Source of the DNA: Thermoplasmatota archaeon
GTDB lineage: Archaea; Thermoplasmatota; Thermoplasmata; Thermoplasmatales; Thermoplasmataceae
NCBI GenBank assembly: GCA_023489425.1
Contig: JAMDCG010000032.1
Span: forward strand, 1 to 7,828
Length of the DNA: 7,828 nt
Reading direction: 5' to 3'
Below the pieces are notes generated by a model, which worked only from the letters and a program-made list of their open reading frames with translations, was not told the origin of the DNA and searched no databases. This document shows, piece after piece, positions 1-5,988 of this stretch. The stretch's first letter is position 1; each line of letters starts with the position of its first letter. Position numbers and translations under genes: made by a program.

Positions 1-945
1 GAACCGTCTTTTGGTGGGTATAATCTGGAGGATATTGAAAGCCCAAAATGTTTCTTTGTTCTTAGAGAATTACAGGAAAAGTTAAGCATTCCTGCATGGC
101 ACGATGACCAGCTTGGGACAGCCTGCATAATTCTGGCTGGTCTCATTAATTCTCTGAGAATTGCAGGTAAGAAAATACCGGATACAACAGTATCTCTTAT
201 AGGATCAGGTGCAGCAAATATTGCTGCTGCACATCTTATGATAGAGGCTGGATTTAAACCGGGAAATATTATAATGGTTGATTCGAAGGGTATTTTAGAA
301 CCTGAGAGAACTGATCTTGATAAGATAATGATATCAAATCCATGGAAATACGAGCTGGCATTGAAAACCAATGAGGAAAGGAGGAAAGGAGATATAGAAG
401 AGTCCATGGAGGGAGTAGATATAGTAGTTTCAGCTGCAAAATCTCAACCCGGTCTTATCAAACCAGAGTGGGTTAGGAAAATGAACAGGGATCCTGCAAT
501 ATTTGCTTTGGCAAATCCGTTACCTGAGATATGGCCAGACGATGCAAAATCGGCTGGTGCAAAAGTAGTTGCTACCGGTCGAAGCGATTTTCCAAACCAG
601 ATAAATAACAGCCTTGTATTTCCTGGAATATTTAGAGGAGTTCTAGATGCTCGCTCTCGAGGAGTAAATTTCAGAATAATGGTTAAGGCTGCTTACGAGA
701 TTGCAGATTATGTGAAGAATCCAGATCCTGATCATATTGTACCAACAATGGGAGACTGGGAACTTTATCCAAGAGTAGCTTCTTCTGTTGCCAGAGCGAC
801 AGTTGAGGAAAAACTTGCGCGAAAGGTAAATAGCAAGGAAGGATTCTATAAGACGGCAAGTGAGATTATTACCCTAAACAGAGAGAATTTTGAAAAAATG
901 ATGAAATTGAATATAGTAGAAAAATTACCTGAGGTGAATGAATGA
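1..945 (+). CDS. Malic enzyme, 5' end cut by the window
   Basis: Oxidative decarboxylation of malate to pyruvate with reduction of NAD(P)+, a cytosolic link between the citric acid cycle and pyruvate/gluconeogenesis. The frame is open from base 1, so the N-terminus lies outside; 314 residues remain, numbered from base 1. Visible family marks are PSFGG-NLEDI (residues 2-12), whose acidic residues belong to the metal site, and HDDQLGT (34-40), the usual HDDQxGT. The dinucleotide loop GSGAANIA (68-75) is followed by VDSKG with Asp94 at the end of the second strand. ANPLPEI, the GRSDFPNQ-NN block and FPGIFRG follow further on. The Asp at the strand end suggests NAD+ rather than NADP+, but this is weak evidence. 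The stop overlaps the start of the acetyltransferase by ATGA, so the two are probably cotranscribed. Identity as a malic enzyme is secure; cofactor choice is inferred. Confidence 0.96.
   Translation, partial: EPSFGGYNLEDIESPKCFFVLRELQEKLSIPAWHDDQLGTACIILAGLINSLRIAGKKIPDTTVSLIGSGAANIAAAHLMIEAGFKPGNIIMVDSKGILEPERTDLDKIMISNPWKYELALKTNEERRKGDIEESMEGVDIVVSAAKSQPGLIKPEWVRKMNRDPAIFALANPLPEIWPDDAKSAGAKVVATGRSDFPNQINNSLVFPGIFRGVLDARSRGVNFRIMVKAAYEIADYVKNPDPDHIVPTMGDWELYPRVASSVARATVEEKLARKVNSKEGFYKTASEIITLNRENFEKMMKLNIVEKLPEVNE
931..937 (+). promoter_or_regulatory. Shine-Dalgarno site for the acetyltransferase gene
   Basis: GAGGTGA matches seven contiguous bases of the archaeal consensus GGAGGTGAT and ends 4 bases before the ATG at 942. 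It supports 942 over the in-frame ATG at 951, which would be 13 bases away. The site lies inside the last codons of the malic enzyme gene, as expected for an internal cistron. Confidence 0.6.
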
Positions 946-1445
946 AAGAAATGAAGATTGAAGTGCGGAATGCAGAAGAGAGTGATATAGAACAGTTTGT
1001 TGAGCTCATTCTGAGAATGAAGAGACTGAATGGCGAGTTTGATTCCCTGTTCACTGCAAATGAAGAGAATCATGGTGGAATAAAAAACTACTACCTTGAA
1101 TGCATAAAGGATAAGAAGAAAAATATCACCCTTGTAGCAGTATCAAATAAAAAAATTTACGGTCTCATTAAGGCAGAGGTCAGGGAGAGAGTTTCGTATG
1201 TACCTAACTATGAAGTAAGGATAATAGATCTTTATATTATGCCAGAAATGAGGAGGAAGAATGTTGGAAATTTATTACTTGATCACCTGTATGCAGAGAT
1301 GAGGAAAAGAAATATAGGAGTTGTTACGGCAGAATTTCCGGCGCTGAACCTTATTGCACTGAACTTCTATCAAAAGATAGGATACAGGGAAGTAGGCAAG
1401 GTGTTTGGCAAGACAATCGATGAAAATATAAATAAGAAAGAATAG
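942..1445 (+). CDS. GNAT-family N-acetyltransferase
   Basis: Predicted acetyl-CoA-dependent acetyltransferase of 167 residues, a normal length for a single GNAT domain. Strands and helices before residue 90 carry little sequence signature. Motif A is clear: hydrophobic strand IIDLYIMPE (94-102), then RRKNVGNLLL, the acetyl-CoA pyrophosphate loop, with Asn107 where the family usually has Gly in R/QxxGxG/A. Motif B follows as ALNLIALNFYQKIGY near residues 133-150, including the NFYQKIGY segment typical of GNATs. The acceptor (protein N-terminus, lysine, polyamine or small molecule) cannot be read from the sequence. The start overlaps the malic enzyme stop by 4 bases and has a good Shine-Dalgarno site, so it is the distal gene of that unit. 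Its stop lies 2 bases from the end of a convergent gene. Confidence 0.9.
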   Translation: MKEMKIEVRNAEESDIEQFVELILRMKRLNGEFDSLFTANEENHGGIKNYYLECIKDKKKNITLVAVSNKKIYGLIKAEVRERVSYVPNYEVRIIDLYIMPEMRRKNVGNLLLDHLYAEMRKRNIGVVTAEFPALNLIALNFYQKIGYREVGKVFGKTIDENINKKE

Positions 1446-1447
1446 TT

Positions 1448-2404
1448 TTAAAATAATTTCATACTTTTCCACTTTTGAACAATTCTCTCTGCTCCAATAG
1501 CATATTCGTTGATCAAATCTGAAAGATCTGCTGGTACCACACCCTCTTTGAGCTGTAATTTATCTTCTATTATCTCGAACAGACCTGAACTTTCTGCCCA
1601 TTCAAGTTCCGGTTTGGTGAATATTGAGACGGAAGAGGGTTTTCCCTTTCTCATAAGATATTTATTCTTAATATTCCTAACCATTCTATAGGTGTTATAA
1701 ACCTGAAATTCTTCAGTTTCTGAAAAACTTTTAAACTTACTTTGAAGTGACATCATAAGTCCCTCAATATTAATATTCTGGCTCATTGCTATTACCGCTG
1801 GATAAGAGGAAATTGGAACTATGGAATTACCTGAAATTTGATAAAAATTATAATACACTCTAAATCCCTGAATAAAACCATATTTTGTGCAGTTCTTAAT
1901 CGTATTAAGATAGGGCGATTCCATTAGTTTTGAGGGAAAATCGTTAAAAAATTCATCCGGGAACCTCAGTTCATTCTTGATTTCATAGGAAAGATCAATA
2001 ACATCTATAGGCTCTTTTTCTTCCGCTGTTCTCTCCTTTAGTTTAAGATTGTAAGCAAGATCTATTGCTTCGATTGTTCCTAAACTGTTTATGTCAACCG
2101 TGGGAATATTAGTTCTTTTTTTGTCATTTTGTTCTTCATCCTCATCATCCTTTAATTTCATGAATTCGACTCCCTCGGAAATAAGGAAATCATGCCCCAT
2201 ATCTGATAGAAGTTCCTTCATGTTTTCATGTGGCGATAGAGGAATATTTAATTCCATTTGATTGAGATCAAAAGGCGTGAATTTAAAAATCTCCTTGTCT
2301 TCAAAATTACCAGATTTATAGTAAGAAGAATTTACAATGAAAATTTTATCGCCTATTTCTTTTAGATCCTGGATATACTTTGAAATCAGCTCCCTGGATT
2401 CCAT
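1448..2404 (-). CDS. Uncharacterised protein, 318 aa, with an internal peptide repeat
   Basis: I do not recognise this protein. From ATG 2404 it is 318 residues, soluble, with no signal peptide, membrane segment or metal-binding Cys/His cluster visible. The N-terminal part (1-82) ends in an acidic low-complexity stretch (about 83-98, rich in Asp, Glu and Lys) that looks like a linker. A repeated motif I-D/E-x-IDL-A/S-Y follows at 111-121 and 133-143. The C-terminal part (about 148-318) is richer in aromatic residues (GFRVYYNFYQ, 180-189) and probably folds separately. An in-frame TTG at 2455 would add 17 residues. I chose ATG 2404 because a TATA box is centred about 25 bases upstream, inside the longer reading, which fits a leaderless mRNA. 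It is divergent from another unknown gene and convergent with the acetyltransferase. That it is coding is likely from its length and normal protein composition; its function is unknown. Confidence 0.82.
   Translation of the reverse strand: MESRELISKYIQDLKEIGDKIFIVNSSYYKSGNFEDKEIFKFTPFDLNQMELNIPLSPHENMKELLSDMGHDFLISEGVEFMKLKDDEDEEQNDKKRTNIPTVDINSLGTIEAIDLAYNLKLKERTAEEKEPIDVIDLSYEIKNELRFPDEFFNDFPSKLMESPYLNTIKNCTKYGFIQGFRVYYNFYQISGNSIVPISSYPAVIAMSQNINIEGLMMSLQSKFKSFSETEEFQVYNTYRMVRNIKNKYLMRKGKPSSVSIFTKPELEWAESSGLFEIIEDKLQLKEGVVPADLSDLINEYAIGAERIVQKWKSMKLF
1976..2074 (-). repeat. Two-copy peptide repeat I-[ED]-x-IDL-[AS]-Y inside the 318-aa protein
   Basis: Residues 111-121 (bases 2042-2074) read IEAIDLAYNLK and residues 133-143 (bases 1976-2008) read IDVIDLSYEIK. 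Six of 11 residues are identical and most others are conservative, with a 22-residue period. By my count 20 of 33 bases match between the copies, so the repeat is clearer in protein than in DNA. This fits an old duplication or a selected binding motif rather than a recent duplication. Confidence 0.6.
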
Positions 2405-2424
2405 ATCATCCCATAGATGTAATA

Positions 2425-2433
2425 TTATAAAAG
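2425..2433 (-). promoter_or_regulatory. TATA box of the leftward unknown gene (leaderless)
   Basis: On the minus strand the sequence is GGAAAA-CTTTTATAATATT. CTTTTATAA is a fair archaeal TATA box, with A-rich sequence in the BRE position just upstream. Its centre is about 25 bases before the ATG at 2404, so transcription would begin at or next to the start codon. The only other Shine-Dalgarno-like bases (GGATGAT) abut the ATG and are too close to act. Confidence 0.55.
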
Positions 2434-2454
2434 TTTTCCAAATTCTTGATAACA

Positions 2455-2466
2455 AAAGTCAAAGTC
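2455..2466. repeat. Tandem hexamer AAAGTC x2 in the divergent intergenic region
   Basis: AAAGTC occurs twice back to back (2455-2460 and 2461-2466), about 22 bases upstream of the leftward TATA box. It is short enough to be chance in AT-rich DNA, but lies where an archaeal regulator of the leftward gene could bind. Confidence 0.3.
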
Positions 2467-2505
2467 ATAATATCGAAATATTAAATCAATTCAAATATAC
2501 TAATC

Positions 2506-2522
2506 CAGAATTCTGCAGAATT
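2506..2522. promoter_or_regulatory. Palindrome/direct-repeat element, candidate operator
   Basis: The 17-base block contains a perfect 14-base palindrome AATTCTGCAGAATT (2509-2522) overlapping a perfect 10-base palindrome CAGAATTCTG (2506-2515). The same bases form two direct copies of CAGAATT starting at 2506 and 2516, exactly 10 bases (about one helical turn) apart. The block lies about 28 bases upstream of the rightward TATA box, between two divergent genes. The arrangement suits a dimeric DNA-binding regulator; which protein binds is unknown. Confidence 0.45.
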
Positions 2523-2549
2523 ATTATGTTCCTGATTGTCCCATAAGTG

Positions 2550-2557
2550 TTATATAT
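2550..2557 (+). promoter_or_regulatory. TATA box of the rightward block
   Basis: TTATATAT is close to the archaeal TATA consensus. A start site about 26 bases downstream of its centre falls near 2579-2581, leaving a leader of about 10 bases before ATG 2590. It would also exclude the GTG at 2575 as a start, since that codon would lie before the mRNA begins. It probably drives the 199-aa and DUF309 genes and perhaps the whole rightward block. Confidence 0.6.
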
Positions 2558-2589
2558 TTAGATTATCTTGATAGGTGGAAGGCATCAAA

Positions 2590-3189
2590 ATGGCAGTAAA
2601 ATCTGAGTATTATCAAAAACTTGTCCTAAATGGGACGGTTGAGGATTTAATAGATCTACTTGATCAGGTAGGGAATGATAATACGATAACAGAGGATGAA
2701 CGGGAATGGATAGAGAATTCTATCCACAGAAGGCTCAGTATGTTCAAGGGGACACCTGTAAGAATTGTAAATATTGAATCTGGAGTTGAGGAAGAACCGC
2801 CCCAGACAGTCTATGATGAATTTGGAGGATCATCTATCTATAAAGGAGAGATTTTCATTTATGGGCTAAAGTGGAAAATGTATGTCCCAAGCATAAAGTT
2901 CAGAGAAACGCAGATTAATTACTGGTACTATAACGAAAAGGTAGCTTCCATTCTTTCAGATGTTTTACTACCCGTTATCCCGGGAAAATTCAGAGGATAT
3001 TTTAATTACCCGCCCTGGCTACTTGGAACTTCCTATGCACCACACACATATTATATTCCCACCGATTCGTTGATTTCCTTGGCAATTGAAAGACATGTAA
3101 TTGATGACTGGAATTCGCTTGTGGTTAAAGGAATACCAGAGAAGCTCGTTGAAAGATATAGGTCCAGAAATCTAGGAAACTCTCTTTGA
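2590..3189 (+). CDS. Uncharacterised protein, 199 aa
   Basis: I do not recognise this protein. It has no signal peptide or clear membrane segment. The first 50 residues look helical and charged (NGTVEDLIDLLDQV, then a DEREWIENSIHRRL helix). A linker follows with an acidic, proline-containing stretch (GVEEEPPQTVYDEFGG, about 65-80). The rest is unusually rich in Tyr, Trp and Phe, including INYWYY, GYFNYPPWLLG and APHTYYIP, suggesting a beta-rich fold. An in-frame GTG at 2575 would add five residues, but the TATA position favours ATG 2590. The stop lies one base from the DUF309 start, so these two genes are almost certainly cotranscribed. They are divergent from the 318-aa unknown gene across a short spacer with an operator-like element. 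That it is a real gene is likely from promoter position and tight spacing; no function is assigned. Confidence 0.82.
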   Translation: MAVKSEYYQKLVLNGTVEDLIDLLDQVGNDNTITEDEREWIENSIHRRLSMFKGTPVRIVNIESGVEEEPPQTVYDEFGGSSIYKGEIFIYGLKWKMYVPSIKFRETQINYWYYNEKVASILSDVLLPVIPGKFRGYFNYPPWLLGTSYAPHTYYIPTDSLISLAIERHVIDDWNSLVVKGIPEKLVERYRSRNLGNSL

Positions 3190-3190
3190 A

Positions 3191-3697
3191 ATGAGAATTA
3201 TAATAGGATATTATGGAAGTTCTCCAGAAAACCTGAAATTAAAACATATAACCAGGAAAACCACTTATGGTGTGGAGCTTGACTTCTATGACATGAATCC
3301 TGACGAAAATATCCCTACTTTATATAATGAGAAATTCAGATTTAATGCAGAAATTTATGATCATGAAAATTTTTACAGCAATTTTTCAGTTGAGAAATTT
3401 ATATTAATGAACAGGGACGAACGCTTTTGGGAATTACATGAAATAATGGAACACTACTGGAAGAAATCTACAGGAATGGATAAGATGATTCTTCAGGAAA
3501 TAATAGGTATACTGGTATCTCAGGTTAAATGGCAAATGGGTCAGTTTAAAGTTTCGGAAAGTGTTTTAAACAGAAATGTAAGATTACTCGAGAAGAACAC
3601 AGAAATGGTAAGAGATGAGATTATTCTCGGTGTTTCTTATCCTATTTTATTTAACCCTAAATTGCTTGACTATTTCGAACAAATATATATTGCCTGA
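3191..3697 (+). CDS. DUF309-family protein with N-terminal extension
   Basis: A 168-residue protein whose second half matches the DUF309 (COG1547) pattern, a small all-helical family of unknown function. The signature is FWELHEIMEHYW at residues 79-90, with His83, Glu84, Glu87 and Trp90 in the positions of the family HExLExxW. It is followed by a long helix of the ILQEIIGILVSQ type and a third helix with VLNRNVRLLEK. About 78 residues precede the signature, longer than the few usually seen before it; this part (MRIIIGYYG onward) looks strand-rich and I do not recognise it. No convincing Shine-Dalgarno site precedes the ATG, which lies one base after the preceding stop, so translation may be coupled. 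The DUF309 assignment rests on the motif and helix order; the conserved His/Glu residues are sometimes taken to suggest metal or active-site chemistry, but none is proven. Confidence 0.8.
   Translation: MRIIIGYYGSSPENLKLKHITRKTTYGVELDFYDMNPDENIPTLYNEKFRFNAEIYDHENFYSNFSVEKFILMNRDERFWELHEIMEHYWKKSTGMDKMILQEIIGILVSQVKWQMGQFKVSESVLNRNVRLLEKNTEMVRDEIILGVSYPILFNPKLLDYFEQIYIA
3682..3690 (+). promoter_or_regulatory. Internal TATA box for leaderless asnS transcription
   Basis: AATATATAT inside the last codons of the DUF309 gene is centred 26 bases before the asnS ATG, the normal archaeal TATA-to-start distance, with CGAAC in the BRE position. The 14 bases before asnS contain no Shine-Dalgarno match. 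Together these suggest that asnS and downstream genes have their own leaderless promoter. Confidence 0.55.
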
Positions 3698-3711
3698 ATT
3701 AATCTGGTTTC

Positions 3712-5001
3712 ATGGAACAGATATCCTCCATTCTGAACGATTCATCCACAGGTAAAGAATTCAACATAAGGGGATGGGTCTATAGAATTAGAACATCAGG
3801 TAAATTGGTTTTTGTTATCCTGAGAGACGCTTCAAGTATTATTCAATGCGTAGCCAAATCAGACAATTTCAACGAAACTGACTTCAAGATTATTTCCTCA
3901 CTTACCATAGAAAGCAGTGTAAGTTTCAGTGGAGAATTAAAGAAGGATGAGAGAGCGGTTACTGGATATGAAATGAACATAAAATCGTTCACCATTTATC
4001 AGAGAAATGACAGTTTTCCAGTTTCGAAGGATATCTCAGAAGAATTTGAACTGGATAACAGGCATCTTTGGATCAGAAGCAGGGAATTTAATGCGATCCT
4101 GAAGATCAGATCCACTATTTTTAAGGCATTCAGAGAATTCTATGATAATGATGGATATTATGAAGTTCAGCCGCCCATTATGGTATCTACAGCAACTGAA
4201 GGTGGTTCTACCCTTTTCAGTGTACCATTCTTTGGGGAGAAGGCATATCTGACCCAGAGTTCTCAATTTTATCTTGAAACATTCATTTTTTCATTGGAAA
4301 AAGTGTATACAATAACTCCCAGTTTCAGGGCCGAAAAGAGCAGGACATGGAGACATTTAACTGAATACTGGCATGCAGAGGGCGAAGTTGCCTGGATAAA
4401 CAATCAACAGATGATGGACATAGAGGAAAAGATGCTTCATTTTATTGTAAAGAAGACAATAGAGGAAAACAGCGAAGAGTTGAAAATACTTGGAAGGGAT
4501 ATAGAGACACTTAAGGAAAGTATGAAACCCTTCAGAAGGATTCCATACAGAGAATTAATAGAAATGTCTGAATCGCTTGGTATGCCCTTGAAATATGGAG
4601 ATGATCTGGGGGCAGATGAGGAAAGACAGATAATGTCAAACTTCAAGACTCCTATATTTGTCACTGATTTTCCTGCGTCATTAAAGACATTTTATCATCA
4701 GCCAAATCCTGCAAAACCTGATGAAATCTTATGCCATGATCTTCTTGCACCTGAGGGATACGGTGAGATTCTTGGTGGTGGAGAAAGAATATGGGATTAT
4801 GATTTACTTAAAAAAAGGATAAACGATAATGGGCTGAAAGAGGAGGATTACTACTGGTATCTTGACCTCAGAAAATATGGCAGCGTTCCTCACTCGGGCT
4901 TTGGATTAGGAATGGATAGACTAGCAATGTGGATAATGCATCTGGACAAGATTACTGGTGCTATCGCCTATCCCAGAACAATAAGAAGACTGAGACCATA
5001 A
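3712..5001 (+). CDS. asnS: Asparaginyl-tRNA synthetase (AsnRS)
   Basis: Charges tRNA(Asn) with asparagine using ATP; class IIb cytosolic enzyme, 429 residues, full length for the archaeal form. An N-terminal OB-fold anticodon-binding domain (about 17-100, with [12 protein letters not shown] and FVILRD) precedes the catalytic core. The core shows ATEGGSTLF and [12 protein letters not shown], motif 2 [16 protein letters not shown] (205-220, ATP-binding Arg206) and motif 3 GFGLGMDRL ending in Arg403, then [10 protein letters not shown] at the C-terminus. The TEGGSTLF and FRAEKSRT segments are of the AsnRS type, not AspRS (which has FRAEEHNT-like motif 2). The OB domain argues against the AsnA-like asparagine synthetase that lacks it. 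Variants from the usual pattern are Trp213 in the motif 2 loop and Asp in place of Glu in motif 3. hemE starts immediately after the stop. Confidence 0.97.
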   Translation: MEQISSILNDSSTGKEFNIRGWVYRIRTSGKLVFVILRDASSIIQCVAKSDNFNETDFKIISSLTIESSVSFSGELKKDERAVTGYEMNIKSFTIYQRNDSFPVSKDISEEFELDNRHLWIRSREFNAILKIRSTIFKAFREFYDNDGYYEVQPPIMVSTATEGGSTLFSVPFFGEKAYLTQSSQFYLETFIFSLEKVYTITPSFRAEKSRTWRHLTEYWHAEGEVAWINNQQMMDIEEKMLHFIVKKTIEENSEELKILGRDIETLKESMKPFRRIPYRELIEMSESLGMPLKYGDDLGADEERQIMSNFKTPIFVTDFPASLKTFYHQPNPAKPDEILCHDLLAPEGYGEILGGGERIWDYDLLKKRINDNGLKEEDYYWYLDLRKYGSVPHSGFGLGMDRLAMWIMHLDKITGAIAYPRTIRRLRP

Positions 5002-5988
5002 ATGGTTAATCCTTTTAAATTAGCCCTTGAGGGAAAAGAACATGATCATACTCCGGTATGGTTTATGAGGCAGGCCGGCAGATATATGGAATCCTATCGC
5101 CAGTTAAGAAAAATATATACGATGGAACAAATCTGTCACCTTCCCGACATATCCTCTAAAATTGCCTATGAGGCAGCTTCCTATTTGGAAACTGATGCAG
5201 CCATAATATTTTCCGACATAATGACTCCACTGGAAAACTTGGGTTATAAAATAAGATATATAGAAAATGTTGGTCCAGTTCCAGAAAAATATAATGGTAA
5301 ACCGGTCACCTTTATTTCAAATTCTGCAAATGCCATAAGACATTTTGTTAATAATTACAGGTCGACGCCTGTAATTGGTTTTATTGGTGGTCCTTTGACT
5401 CTTGCTTCCTATATAGTATCCAAAGGTCCTGACAGAGAACTAAAGCACACGAAGACTGAACTGATAAAGAGAGAGAATGAACTCTTAGAATTACTTAATG
5501 AAATAACAGAAATTGTTATCAGGGATGCTCTATCTCAAATAGAAGCGGGAGCTAAAGTTATACAGATATTTGATAGCTGGCTCGGTTTTCTAGATAGTGA
5601 TTATGTAGACATGATTATTAAAAATACAGTTAGTAAGATAACAGAGGAAATTAGGAATAAAGGTGCCAAATCCATATACTTTTCTACAGGAACGTCAGGA
5701 ATGCTTGAGTCGGTTAAAATGGCTAATGCAGACTTTCTCAGTCTTGACTGGAAATGTTCCCTAAAGGAAATTTCTGAAAATTATGGAAACATAGGATTAC
5801 AGGGGAATCTTGACCCAACAATACTATCATTATCTCTGGACAGATCAATAGAAAGAAGTATTAAAATTATCAGGGAAATGAGAGATCATAAGAAGTTTAT
5901 ATTTAACCTGGGTCATGGTATATTACCTGAAACAAATCCTGATAATGTTAGAATACTGGTTAAGAAAATACATGAAGTGATACAATGA
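5002..5988 (+). CDS. hemE: Uroporphyrinogen decarboxylase (HemE)
   Basis: Removes four carboxyl groups from uroporphyrinogen III to give coproporphyrinogen III; soluble, cofactor-free, 328 residues, slightly short for the family. The N-terminal signature PVWFMRQAGRY gives Arg23, Gln24 and Arg27 (human Arg37, Gln38, Arg41). FSDIMTPLENLG gives the key Asp72 (human Asp86). GPLTLASY gives Tyr137, FDSW gives Ser192, and FNLGHGILPET gives His305 (human His339). QGNLDPTIL is also typical. All catalytic-site residues I can check are present, so it should be active. One deviation is Leu for the usual Trp or Phe in G-x-P-W/F-TLA. The ATG follows the asnS TAA with no gap and no Shine-Dalgarno site, so translation probably depends on reinitiation. 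It overlaps hemH by four bases; the two genes form the pathway unit. Confidence 0.97.
   Translation: MVNPFKLALEGKEHDHTPVWFMRQAGRYMESYRQLRKIYTMEQICHLPDISSKIAYEAASYLETDAAIIFSDIMTPLENLGYKIRYIENVGPVPEKYNGKPVTFISNSANAIRHFVNNYRSTPVIGFIGGPLTLASYIVSKGPDRELKHTKTELIKRENELLELLNEITEIVIRDALSQIEAGAKVIQIFDSWLGFLDSDYVDMIIKNTVSKITEEIRNKGAKSIYFSTGTSGMLESVKMANADFLSLDWKCSLKEISENYGNIGLQGNLDPTILSLSLDRSIERSIKIIREMRDHKKFIFNLGHGILPETNPDNVRILVKKIHEVIQ
5977..5981 (+). promoter_or_regulatory. Weak Shine-Dalgarno site for hemH
   Basis: GTGAT matches the 3' half of GGAGGTGAT, three bases before the hemH ATG at 5985. Because hemE and hemH overlap by ATGA, coupled translation is the more likely main mechanism. Confidence 0.35.

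Noticed and set aside
846..1073. Minus-strand open frames opposite the end of the malic enzyme gene and the start of the acetyltransferase gene
   Set aside because: They are rich in Phe, Ser and Ile as expected for the complement of purine-rich coding strands, have no promoter or ribosome-binding site, and lie opposite well-supported genes.
2405..2455. TTG at 2455 as start of the 318-aa protein (would give 335 residues)
   Set aside because: The TATA box at 2425-2433 lies inside this stretch, and its spacing fits an mRNA beginning at ATG 2404; no Shine-Dalgarno site precedes the TTG.
2469..2482. Small hairpin AATAT-CGAA-ATATT
   Set aside because: A five-base all-A/T stem is expected by chance in this DNA and would be unstable at the temperatures such organisms grow at.
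2575..2589. GTG at 2575 as start of the 199-aa protein
   Set aside because: The TATA box centred near 2553 predicts a transcript start around 2580, downstream of this GTG; ATG 2590 is the first good start within the mRNA.
3152..3160. AAAGATATA as a TATA box for the DUF309 gene
   Set aside because: Its centre is about 35 bases from the ATG and it matches the consensus poorly; cotranscription with the gene one base upstream explains expression.
4036..4664. Minus-strand open frames opposite asnS (4036-4266 and 4437-4664)
   Set aside because: They lie wholly opposite a complete, conserved synthetase gene and show no family motif.
3712..5001. AspRS or AsnA-like asparagine synthetase instead of AsnRS
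   Set aside because: Motif 2 and the TEGGSTLF segment are of the AsnRS type, and the N-terminal OB-fold anticodon domain is present, which the AsnA-like enzymes lack.
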